Below are positions 19,210 to 25,352 of a stretch of DNA of 64,000 bases, piece by piece. Origin of the DNA: Bradyrhizobium sp. CB3481 (GTDB taxonomy: Bacteria > Pseudomonadota > Alphaproteobacteria > Rhizobiales > Xanthobacteraceae); the NCBI RefSeq assembly GCF_029714305.1, contig NZ_CP121647.1, positions 2,748,501 to 2,812,500 of the forward strand, in the 5' to 3' direction. A program made the position numbers and the translations under genes. The stretch's first letter is position 1; every line of letters starts with the position of its first letter. Under the pieces are notes generated by a model. That model ran no database searches. It saw only the letters and a list, made by a program, of their open reading frames with translations, and had not been told where the DNA came from.

Positions 19210-19457
19210 TCAGTTCCGTTTGCCAAGAAGCCTGTCAAAGACCTGCCTGGCGGTTTCGCCGATGATGTGTCCGGTGGCCTCGTCTCCCTTGATCATCGAG
19301 GACATGAAGCCGTGGGCCTGCTTCAGCGTGACGTGAGGCGGAAGCGGCACGACTTCCGGACCAGTCTTGACCTCGATACCTCGATCACCACCGGCCGGTC
19401 GCTCCTGAGCTCTTCCTGCCAGGCGGAGGCGAGGCTATCGCGCTGGAACTCCTCCAG
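19210..19457 (-). pseudogene. C-terminal remnant of a thiamine-diphosphate-dependent enzyme, frameshifted
   Basis: On the minus strand, from the stop at 19212-19210 backward, the frame reads a coherent protein end: EVKTGPEVVPLPPHV, then TLKQAHGFMSSMIKGDEATG and GETARQVFDRLLGKRN. Upstream, in another frame, it continues as LASAWQEELRSDRPVVIEV. These match my memory of the C-terminus of acetolactate-synthase-like thiamine-diphosphate enzymes. The frame change falls exactly at a tandem duplication of 8 bases (ACCTCGAT at 19370-19377 and 19378-19385 on the plus strand). Removing one copy joins the two parts as VVIEVKTGPEV. A stop codon bounds the remnant upstream, and the other roughly 500 residues of such an enzyme are absent. 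No longer functional. Confidence 0.72.
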
Positions 19458-19494
19458 CTAATATGAATTGTAGCGGGAATAATAGGAGGCTGGG

Positions 19495-19692
19495 ATGCAT
19501 ACCGAGATCAACATCTTTGACAAGCCGATCGAGCGCATCCGGAAGACGTGCGAATTGATGGGGCTTGGCGCCGACTTCGACCGCAAGCTGCCGGAACTCG
19601 AAACCCATCTGGAAGCGCTGGTGGCCGCAGGCGAAACCAGCGAAGAACGGCTGGCCGTGAGCGGCCTGACCTTTCTGAAACAAGCCCACTAG
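19495..19692 (+). CDS. Small hypothetical protein, 65 residues
   Basis: A short soluble protein (MHTEINIFDKPIERIRKTCE...) that is charged and helical, with no signal peptide or cysteine pair. ATAGGAGGCTGGG just ahead of the ATG is a strong ribosome-binding site, the main reason to call it real. It reads away from the enzyme remnant and faces the next small gene. Function unknown. Confidence 0.72.
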   Translation: MHTEINIFDKPIERIRKTCELMGLGADFDRKLPELETHLEALVAAGETSEERLAVSGLTFLKQAH

Positions 19693-19710
19693 GTATGCGG
19701 CGCGGCCACG

Positions 19711-19741
19711 TCAGGAGATTTCTTGGTCAGGAGATTTCTTG
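19711..19741. repeat. 16-base tandem duplication at a stop codon
   Basis: TCAGGAGATTTCTTGG (19711-19726) is followed directly by TCAGGAGATTTCTTGC (19727-19742), 15 of 16 bases identical. The second copy contains the stop codon of the minus-strand gene 19727-19951, so the duplication left a second, unused copy of the gene's 3' end. Confidence 0.8.
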
Positions 19742-19951
19742 CGGAAGCTCCCAGGCCGGATCCGGCGCGCAACATTCCTCCAGCTTGATTTCCTTCACAT
19801 GGTAGCGCGCGGGCAGCACCTGTCCGCCTGCTTCGTCGGCAACGGGAATGTCGGAAATCAGGCCATCGTCGAGCGCGTGCTTCCAGACTTCCGGCTCGCT
19901 TGGCAGGCCAGGGCCGATCTGCTTGTCGTCATTGAACAGCGCGTAAGCCAA
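19727..19951 (-). CDS. Small hypothetical protein, 74 residues
   Basis: The frame is open up to 19969, where the first possible start is a TTG inside the edge of a terminator-like hairpin. The second TTG, at 19951, has GGGAG at a good distance and gives a protein starting MAYALFNDDKQIGPGLPSE, so I chose it. The product is small, acidic and soluble, with KLEECCAPDPAWELP near the end. I have an impression of similar small proteins in Bradyrhizobium but cannot name a family. Its 3' end is partly duplicated. Confidence 0.62.
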   Translation of the reverse strand: MAYALFNDDKQIGPGLPSEPEVWKHALDDGLISDIPVADEAGGQVLPARYHVKEIKLEECCAPDPAWELPQEIS

Positions 19952-19971
19952 GTGCCGCTCCCAAATCAAAA

Positions 19972-20005
19972 CCCCGCCAGCTATCGCAATAACTGACGGG
20001 GCTTT
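19972..20005. terminator. Hairpin with A and T tracts on both sides, likely two-way terminator
   Basis: CCCCGCCAG (19972-19980) pairs with CTGACGGGG (19993-20001) with one mismatch and a 12-base loop; AAAA lies on the left and CTTTT on the right. On the minus strand it could end transcription from the gene at 20156-20638. Its inner stem (GCCAG...CTGAC) matches the hairpin at 30444-30478. Confidence 0.6.
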
Positions 20006-20130
20006 TGAGCCGATATTTCCGGAAAAATCTCTCTTTCCTGAATTACCTGCTCACTCCTTTAACGCGGAAGATGCGAGCTCGTTCCGGCTTTTCGGTGCTC
20101 TGCGCAGAAAAATCCGAGAGACCGGGTGCG

Positions 20131-20160
20131 TGGAGCGAAGCGATACCCATCCGGGCTATC
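20131..20160. repeat. Partial copy of a dispersed intergenic repeat
   Basis: TGGAGCGAAGCGATACCCAT at 20131-20150 closely matches 42611-42630 (TGGAGTGAAGCCATACCCAT), which sits in a larger hairpin. It overlaps the very end of the downstream minus-strand gene. Confidence 0.6.
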
Positions 20161-20638
20161 CATCCGACGAATCGCTGCCGGCGGTTCGCCGGTAGCGAAA
20201 GTCGCAATGGCTGGCGCCCTGCATGATGGTCTGAGTGCGCGTCAGCTCGACGTCGGGCCCAAATCCCTTGGCCGTGTCGAAATCGGCTGAGCAAACCAGC
20301 AGGAACCCAAGCTCGGGCTCGCCAAGCTCCTTGTAGAATTCCGCATAGCGGCATCGCGTGACATCGAAGGCAAAGGCGTCCTGCGACTGCTCGATCACGC
20401 TGTAGTGCAACGCATCATCGCGGGCGTAGGTGGTGAACGCCGATCCGATGGCCTTGCCGAGGTTCGTCTCGTTCTTCGCCCGCCAGAACTCTTCGCCGAA
20501 CTGGCGATAGAGATCGCCGAGCGTCCTTCGTACGAGCTTCCTGGCGCGTTCCTCGCCCAGTTCCGCCTGCAGCGCCTTGACCAGCGGCACCAGAACCTGG
20601 GCCTGGATTTTTGCCTGTTGGATGACGGGAATGCTCAC
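20156..20638 (-). CDS. Putative L-2-amino-thiazoline-4-carboxylate hydrolase family protein
   Basis: The 160-residue product fits the ATC hydrolase family (first known from conversion of DL-2-amino-thiazoline-4-carboxylate toward cysteine), with an N-terminal helical part and a C-terminal half carrying FDVTRCRYAEFYKELGEPEL, LLVCSADFD and the closing SHCDFRYRR. Conserved Cys, Glu and His residues in these segments are the plausible catalytic set. The frame extends to a GTG at 20680, but a GTG at 20638 (protein VSIPVIQQAKIQ...) has GGAGG six bases upstream and is the better start. It stands alone without other cysteine-synthesis genes. Members of this family often act on unknown substrates. Confidence 0.75.
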   Translation of the reverse strand: MSIPVIQQAKIQAQVLVPLVKALQAELGEERARKLVRRTLGDLYRQFGEEFWRAKNETNLGKAIGSAFTTYARDDALHYSVIEQSQDAFAFDVTRCRYAEFYKELGEPELGFLLVCSADFDTAKGFGPDVELTRTQTIMQGASHCDFRYRRTAGSDSSDG

Positions 20639-20770
20639 GGGCGGCCTCCATGCTTTGTTCTTGAAGCTAGCGATATCCACGCCTTTCTGGAAGGCAGCCG
20701 CATTGGCGTGGAACTATTGCCACTTTTTCCTGTTTTGACGTTGGCCGTTCAACCCTGGAGCTGGTGGACC

Positions 20771-21034
20771 ATGCGCGCACTACTATTCGGACTAGCAATC
20801 ACGATGCCAATCGCCTTTGTATCCCCGGCGGCCATGGCGCTGCCCGCGGGCCATGCGATGGGCCACGCTCCCTTGGTCAAGGCCGATCTGATTGAGGTCA
20901 AGGGCGGATACGGCCACGGCCACGGTTGGGGCGGCGGGCATGGCTTTCGCCCGTATGGTTGGAGCCGCGGCCGCAAGGTCGGCTGGGGCGGGCGTGGTTG
21001 CCCTCCCGGCCATTGGAAGAAGGGCTGGTGTTGA
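20771..21034 (+). CDS. Gly/His-rich exported small protein
   Basis: An 87-residue product with a signal peptide (MRALLFGLAITMPIAFVSP..., cleavage near AMA), a short linker, then a Gly/His/Arg/Trp-rich tail containing GYGHGHGWGGGHGF and ending CPPGHWKKGWC. It is a low-complexity, probably extracytoplasmic protein. The ATG at 20771 is preceded by GGAGCTGGTGG; a longer open frame to 20405 has no support. Such GH-rich small proteins are common in Bradyrhizobium; the function is unknown, possibly surface or metal-binding. Confidence 0.75.
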   Translation: MRALLFGLAITMPIAFVSPAAMALPAGHAMGHAPLVKADLIEVKGGYGHGHGWGGGHGFRPYGWSRGRKVGWGGRGCPPGHWKKGWC

Positions 21035-21152
21035 AACTTGAGTGCAGTTCGTAGGGCGGAAGAACTTGGCTATTCCGCCCCGCTGCTATTCCCACGTGGC
21101 GACACGACGGATCCTTGACGCTGGAGACGCATCGTCGGCGGTTGCCAGGCGA

Positions 21153-21905
21153 CTACAGCGCCCGTGCTGCGTTGCCCTTGAACAGGACCGGGCCGGTTGG
21201 CCGTCCGATCGGTGAGCCGCCTTCCGGCTCCAGCGTGATTTCGAACAGCTGGTCTTGCACGGTCTCCGGCAACGCCTCGAGGTCGAGCTGCAGTGTGCGC
21301 GGCTGACCGGTGAGGCCGATCGATTTCGGGCCGACCGCGCGGTCCCACAGGGTCCAGACCTGCAGCGTGCGGCCGGCGGGAACCTCGATCGGTCGCAGCG
21401 GTATCAGCTCGACCCGGCCGTTCGAAAACGCGTTGACGATCGCGCCGGCCTCCTTGGTCGTGTCGTTCACCAGCACGGCGACGTAAACCGGTTTGCGCTG
21501 GGCGAGGGCAAGCATGTCGTGACGAAGCTGGCGCGACGTCGCCAGCGCGCCGATCATGATCATGGCAAAAACCGCTGCAGCGAAGGCGCCGCCGATGCCC
21601 AGCGCCCGCCAGAACCGGATGTTGTCCCACAGCGTGGTGCCACGCAGCGCGGCGCGTGCGGAGGGCAGGGCATCGATCGGCGCGATCCTGGTGGCGTCCG
21701 CGATGCGCTGCCAAAGCGCCTCGCTCGGCGGGGTCTCCTCGGCCGTGAGATCGAGGTCTGCGAGCCGTTCCCGCCACGCGGTGACAGCCTGGGCAAACGA
21801 CGGGTCGGTCGCGATGCGTTGTTCGGCAGCGGCGTGCTCGGCACCGTCAAGCAGGCCCATCACGTAATCGGCGGCCAAGTCATTATCGGAGTCGTGCGGG
21901 TTCAT
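21153..21905 (-). CDS. RskA-family anti-sigma factor
   Basis: Membrane anti-sigma factor that holds the sigma factor encoded just upstream until an envelope signal releases it. The 250 residues comprise a cytoplasmic helical anti-sigma domain (starting MNPHDSDNDLAADYVMGLLD), without the HxxxCxxC zinc motif, one membrane segment near 105-125, and a periplasmic beta-rich RskA domain containing VNDTTKEAGAIVNAF and PAGRTLQVWTLWD. The ATG at 21905 overlaps the sigma gene stop by 4 bases (ATGA); the longer frame upstream is the sigma gene in another frame. RskA domains are known to be cut by proteases; that step cannot be seen here. Confidence 0.9.
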   Translation of the reverse strand: MNPHDSDNDLAADYVMGLLDGAEHAAAEQRIATDPSFAQAVTAWRERLADLDLTAEETPPSEALWQRIADATRIAPIDALPSARAALRGTTLWDNIRFWRALGIGGAFAAAVFAMIMIGALATSRQLRHDMLALAQRKPVYVAVLVNDTTKEAGAIVNAFSNGRVELIPLRPIEVPAGRTLQVWTLWDRAVGPKSIGLTGQPRTLQLDLEALPETVQDQLFEITLEPEGGSPIGRPTGPVLFKGNAARAL

Positions 21906-22480
21906 CCCATGCACTCCTGCAACGCAAAGAGGCTGCGCCGCACCCAGCTTTTGACCGTGCCGAGCGGGACCTTGAGCCTTGCAGCCAATTCGCCGTGGCT
22001 CATGCCGTGGACATAGGCCAGCACGACGACGTCGCGCCGGGGGCGGTCGATCTGCTCGAGACACCGGCGCAGCGCGCTGGTCTCCGGCATCCGCGACAGG
22101 GTGGCTTCGCTGTCGACGTCCTGGGCGGCTTCATCCGATGCTTCATAGCGGTGCTCATCGCGATGAATACTCAGCGCGCGGTTGCGCACCACCGCATAGA
22201 GCCAGCCCCGCGCGCTGCCGCGGCGCGGATCAAAACCGGCGGCGCCACGCCAGATCCGGATAAAGGCGTCGTGCACCGCCTCCTCCGCAAGGTCCTGCCG
22301 AAACAGGATGCGGCGGGCGATGCCAGTCATGCGCGGCGCCTCGCTGTCGTAGATCGCGCGCAAGGCGGTGCGGTCGCCGGCCGCGCAGCGCGCCAGCGCC
22401 GCGGCAAGCTGCGCCTCGCGCTCCTGATCGAGCGCGGCTGGAGCCTGCGCGCTGGCGGTGATGTTGCCATTTCCGGTCAT
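21902..22480 (-). CDS. ECF-type RNA polymerase sigma factor
   Basis: The 192 residues contain sigma region 2 (ALRAIYDSEAPRMTGIARRI, DLAEEAVHDAFIRIWRGAAG, RGWLYAVVRNRALSIHR) and region 4 (VVVLAYVHGMSHGELAARL, VPLGTVKSWVRRSLFALQ). The ATG at 22480 follows AAGGG at a 7-base distance. A frame up to 22612 runs through the promoter region and is not coding. The pairing with an RskA anti-sigma factor resembles the SigK/RskA arrangement. Its probable own promoter (22503-22531) carries the same bases as the one in front of the divergent DUF4394 gene, suggesting that it drives both. Confidence 0.93.
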   Translation of the reverse strand: MTGNGNITASAQAPAALDQEREAQLAAALARCAAGDRTALRAIYDSEAPRMTGIARRILFRQDLAEEAVHDAFIRIWRGAAGFDPRRGSARGWLYAVVRNRALSIHRDEHRYEASDEAAQDVDSEATLSRMPETSALRRCLEQIDRPRRDVVVLAYVHGMSHGELAARLKVPLGTVKSWVRRSLFALQECMG

Positions 22481-22502
22481 GTCTATGCCCTTGCATAGTT
22501 GT

Positions 22503-22531
22503 TCTACCTTGAGATGCGGCATTTGGATGCA
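22503..22531 (-). promoter_or_regulatory. Candidate ECF promoter for the sigma/anti-sigma operon
   Basis: Read on the minus strand: TGCATCC (22531-22525), a 16-base spacer, then GGTA (22508-22505) followed by GA. Transcription would start near 22496, giving a leader of about 15-20 bases that includes the AAGGG ribosome-binding site. The same two elements with identical spacing occur on the other strand at 22558-22584. Confidence 0.65.
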
Positions 22532-22557
22532 TGTCCCGAAAATTATTTTCAGTGGCC

Positions 22558-22584
22558 TGCATCCGTTTCGCCGCGCCGCCGGTA
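22558..22584 (+). promoter_or_regulatory. Candidate ECF promoter for the DUF4394 gene
   Basis: TGCATCC (22558-22564), a 16-base spacer, then GGTA (22581-22584). The predicted start is near 22592, giving a leader of about 42 bases to the ATG at 22634. It is the mirror of the element facing the sigma gene; outside the 11 shared bases the two differ, so this is not a simple repeat. Confidence 0.65.
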
Positions 22585-22633
22585 CCCGCTGTGTTGGTCC
22601 CGAGGGGATCATAGGAACACAGGGAGCTTTACG

Positions 22634-23410
22634 ATGAATTTTCGCTCGATTTTCGCTGCTTCGGCGGCGCTTTTGCTGTCGTCCGCCGCCGCCAACGCCG
22701 CGCAGGTCGCTGCCCTGATCGGCGGCGACACCATTGCGATGGTCGATACCGCGCAGAAGAAGGCAACGGGCTCCGTCAAGGTCACCGGGATATCAGGCGC
22801 GCTGGTCGGCATCGACGTGCGTCCGGACGACGGGCTGCTCTATGGACTGGTCGACGATGGCACCATTGTGACCATCGCGACGGACGGCAAGGTCACGGCG
22901 AAGTCGAAGCTCGACACCATGCTGGCCAAGGGCGTGGCCGCGACAGTGGATTTCAATCCGGTGGCGGACCGCCTGCGTGTGATGGGCGCGGACGGGATGA
23001 ACCTGCGCGCGAATGTCGACGACGGCAAGGTGACCAAGGACGGCGACCACAAGTTTGCCGACGGCGACATGCACAAGGGCGAAAAGCCGAACATCGTCGC
23101 CGGCGCCTATACCAATTCGGTGAAGGGTGCCAAGGAGACGGCGCTGTTCAATATCGACGGCACCATCGGCGGATTGATCAAGCAGGCGCCGCCGAATGAC
23201 GGCGTGCTCGGCGCGATCGGCAAGCTCGGCGTCAAGGCGGATACCGTGGCGTTCGACATCTGGTCCGACGGCAACGGCAAGAACGAAGCCTGGCTGATGG
23301 CGGACGGCACGCTCTACAGCGTCGACCTCGCGACCGGCAAGGCAACCGAGGCGGCGAAGATCGCTGGCGTCAGCGGCGCGGTCAAGGACATTGCCGTCAT
23401 GGGAATGTAG
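22634..23410 (+). CDS. Exported DUF4394 protein
   Basis: The 258 residues begin with a signal peptide (MNFRSIFAASAALLLSSAAA, cleavage after ANA) and continue as a DUF4394 domain: repeated beta-propeller-like strands such as VGIDVRPDDGLLYGLVDDGT, ATVDFNPVADRLRVMG and AWLMADGTLYSVDLATGK. The protein is probably periplasmic or secreted; its biochemical role is unknown. GGGAGC precedes the ATG; the open frame to 22499 crosses the promoter region and is not coding. Position opposite the sigma/anti-sigma pair and the shared promoter elements suggest that this is a regulon target. Confidence 0.9.
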   Translation: MNFRSIFAASAALLLSSAAANAAQVAALIGGDTIAMVDTAQKKATGSVKVTGISGALVGIDVRPDDGLLYGLVDDGTIVTIATDGKVTAKSKLDTMLAKGVAATVDFNPVADRLRVMGADGMNLRANVDDGKVTKDGDHKFADGDMHKGEKPNIVAGAYTNSVKGAKETALFNIDGTIGGLIKQAPPNDGVLGAIGKLGVKADTVAFDIWSDGNGKNEAWLMADGTLYSVDLATGKATEAAKIAGVSGAVKDIAVMGM

Positions 23411-23691
23411 GATATTCCTGAAGCACGACGAACGTAGGTTGGCGCGAAGTCACTTACTTCTCCCTCGCCCCGCTCTTGTAGGGCGGGGGTTGGGGGTGAA
23501 AGGTGCTTCCGCGAAGCTGGTGCCAGGACGCGTATGCAAAAAGACGAGATTGATCGGTGCGGCTTGGTCGATGTCCGCTGTGGCCGGACAGCGACCGAAT
23601 TCGTAGCGCAGCGGTATGACGTGATGGGCCAGATTCGGTCCAGCGGCTCAAAGCGCGGGAACGTCGAAAAGGGCCATTAGCTCCCCTTCAT
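23411..23691. other. Intergenic region with a truncated palindromic repeat
   Basis: No credible gene. Bases 23458-23515 hold CGCCCCGC and GGCGGGG arms followed by GGTTGGGGGTGAAAGGTGCTTCC, which resembles half of the 57478-57600 element. The short plus-strand frame 23391-23606 runs through this repeat and is not coding. Confidence 0.55.
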
Positions 23692-24186
23692 ATGCGGTCT
23701 TTCATAAGGTATTTGGTGGGTTACGAGAACTGGACCTTGGTCGTCCCAATGTTGCGAAGGCTAGTCTTCATTATCGTCGCACTGATAGTGACCGCGCTGT
23801 GCGCTGCCGCGGCCGGTCCATGGCTGCTCTACTGGTATGGACTTCGACAAATAGATGGTCGTCCCACCGCAGCTACTCATACCGCTACAGCTGAGCAATC
23901 GGACCGCCTGTTTAAGAAGCTAAAGATAGCGCCACCGGTTCATCTCGAGATACTTTCGCCCTACACGTTTGTGCTTCAAGGAGCACGCCCGACATCCAGC
24001 GGTCGGCTCGCGTGGAGTATCGCTAGATCCTACAATCTGAACCACTTGGGAGATCAGAAAATACGGATGTGGCATTTGTCCGGTGCGGCGCTGACGATAT
24101 GGCTCACTCGCAACTGGACCCTGACTGAGCTAATCGCGAAGGCAGTCGAGTTGGAGGCACCCATGGGGAATTCGACCATCCCGTAA
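23692..24186 (+). CDS. Hypothetical inner-membrane protein
   Basis: The 164-residue product has one strong membrane segment (about residues 23-50), GLRQIDGRPT directly after it, and a conserved-looking end with RMWHLSGAALTIWLTRNWTL. This layout reminds me of small proteins annotated as transglycosylase-domain proteins, but no GT51 catalytic Glu motif is visible, so I give no function. The gene has noticeably lower GC and more mixed codon use than its neighbours, a possible sign of transfer. Starts at 23692 or 23749 are both possible; neither has a good ribosome-binding site. Confidence 0.6.
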   Translation: MRSFIRYLVGYENWTLVVPMLRRLVFIIVALIVTALCAAAAGPWLLYWYGLRQIDGRPTAATHTATAEQSDRLFKKLKIAPPVHLEILSPYTFVLQGARPTSSGRLAWSIARSYNLNHLGDQKIRMWHLSGAALTIWLTRNWTLTELIAKAVELEAPMGNSTIP

Positions 24187-24307
24187 GCAGGCTTCCGCTT
24201 TGGATTTCCCGGCCATGTCCGCTATACCCGGAAAGCCGAAGTCTTTCGGGGTCTGCATCCGGGTGCACCGCAGCGCGCGATCTGCCAGGGAGCTATGGGG
24301 TCGCGGC

Positions 24308-24520
24308 TTAAACCTTCTTCAGCGTTTCAAGCGCGTCGCGGACAAATGGATCGAGCCCGGTGCCGCCATTGTCCAGATGGGCAAAGATCGCGTTGCGCAT
24401 CCGCGGGTCCCAGAATTTCCTGATGTGCTCGGCGATCCCGGGGACGGCCTTGTCGTGGCCCTGGCTCTGAAAGAACGTTCCAATTTGATTGGCCATGTAG
24501 ATCAGCCGATCAGGCGACAT
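24308..24520 (-). CDS. fdsD: NAD-dependent formate dehydrogenase delta subunit FdsD
   Basis: A 70-residue protein, MSPDRLIYMANQIGTFFQSQ followed by AEHIRKFWDPRMRNAI and PFVRDALETLKK, which is the FdsD pattern. It is a small accessory subunit needed for active soluble formate dehydrogenase in several bacteria. The ATG at 24520 lies 11 bases inside fdhD; the longer frame to 24586 reads through fdhD and is not used. It is the last gene of the operon fdsG-B-A-fdhD-fdsD. Confidence 0.92.
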   Translation of the reverse strand: MSPDRLIYMANQIGTFFQSQGHDKAVPGIAEHIRKFWDPRMRNAIFAHLDNGGTGLDPFVRDALETLKKV

Positions 24521-25352
24521 GAGTAGCCTCCGCAACGCCGGTATTTCGGGTGAGCGCAATCCGCTCCGGATGGGTGAAGATTTCAAAGCCGTCGGACCGG
24601 GCGATCGCCGCGAGCGTGATGCCGGCGGCGTCCGCCGTACGGACGGCGAGCGCTGTCGGCGCCGATACCGCTACCATCAGCGGCGCGCCAATGGCGGCGG
24701 TCTTCTGCACCATTTCGACCGAGACGCGGCTGGTCAGCAGCACCATGCCCTCGCTGGCGGGAATTGCGACATGCGCCAGCGCGCCCGCGAGCTTGTCGAG
24801 CGCATTGTGACGGCCGACATCCTCGCGCAGCGCCACGATGCCCTGCGCCGGCGTCCAGAACGCCGCGGCATGCACCGCGCGGGTCTGGATGTTGATCTGT
24901 TGCAGCACTGTGATGCCAGCCATCGCCGCCATGATTTCGGCGGGCGCAAAGGTGCGCCCCTTCGGCACGATCGCGGCAGGACGGACGGCTTCCGCAATCG
25001 ATTCGACGCCGCAAATGCCGCAGCCGGTGGGCCCTGCAATATGCCGCCGCCGTTCGTTGACGAACTCCGCACGGGAGGGCTTTAGCCACATCCTGAGCTC
25101 GATGCCGTCGTTGAGTTCCACGATATCGAGCGTCTCGATCTCGTCCGGCGACTGCACGATGCCTTCGCTGAGGCTGAAGCCAACGGCAAAGTCCTGCAGA
25201 TCCTGCGGCGTGCCCATCATGACGGCATAGGTGCCGCCATTGTAGGTGAGGGCGATCGCCGTTTCCTCTGGGATCAGGCGCGCGCCCTCGCCAGGCTGGC
25301 CGTCGCGCCAGATTCGCCGGTCGGCGCTATAGACCGGACCGTGCATGATCAC
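24510..25352 (-). CDS. fdhD: Formate dehydrogenase sulfurtransferase FdhD (FdsC)
   Basis: Transfers sulfur from the cysteine desulfurase to the bis-MGD cofactor, a step needed to activate formate dehydrogenase. The 280 residues carry the GPTGCGICGVES motif with Cys111 and Cys114, the functional CxxC of the family, and the later LREDVGRHNALDKL and LLTSRVSVEMVQK segments. The start is a GTG overlapping the fdsA stop by 4 bases; an ATG two codons later is an alternative. In fds operons this gene is also called fdsC. Confidence 0.94.
   Translation of the reverse strand: MIMHGPVYSADRRIWRDGQPGEGARLIPEETAIALTYNGGTYAVMMGTPQDLQDFAVGFSLSEGIVQSPDEIETLDIVELNDGIELRMWLKPSRAEFVNERRRHIAGPTGCGICGVESIAEAVRPAAIVPKGRTFAPAEIMAAMAGITVLQQINIQTRAVHAAAFWTPAQGIVALREDVGRHNALDKLAGALAHVAIPASEGMVLLTSRVSVEMVQKTAAIGAPLMVAVSAPTALAVRTADAAGITLAAIARSDGFEIFTHPERIALTRNTGVAEATHVA

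Noticed and set aside
19147..19461. 104-codon plus-strand frame
   Set aside because: Antisense of the enzyme remnant, whose minus-strand translation is coherent.
23391..23606. 71-codon plus-strand frame after DUF4394
   Set aside because: Runs through a palindromic repeat half and has no start signal.
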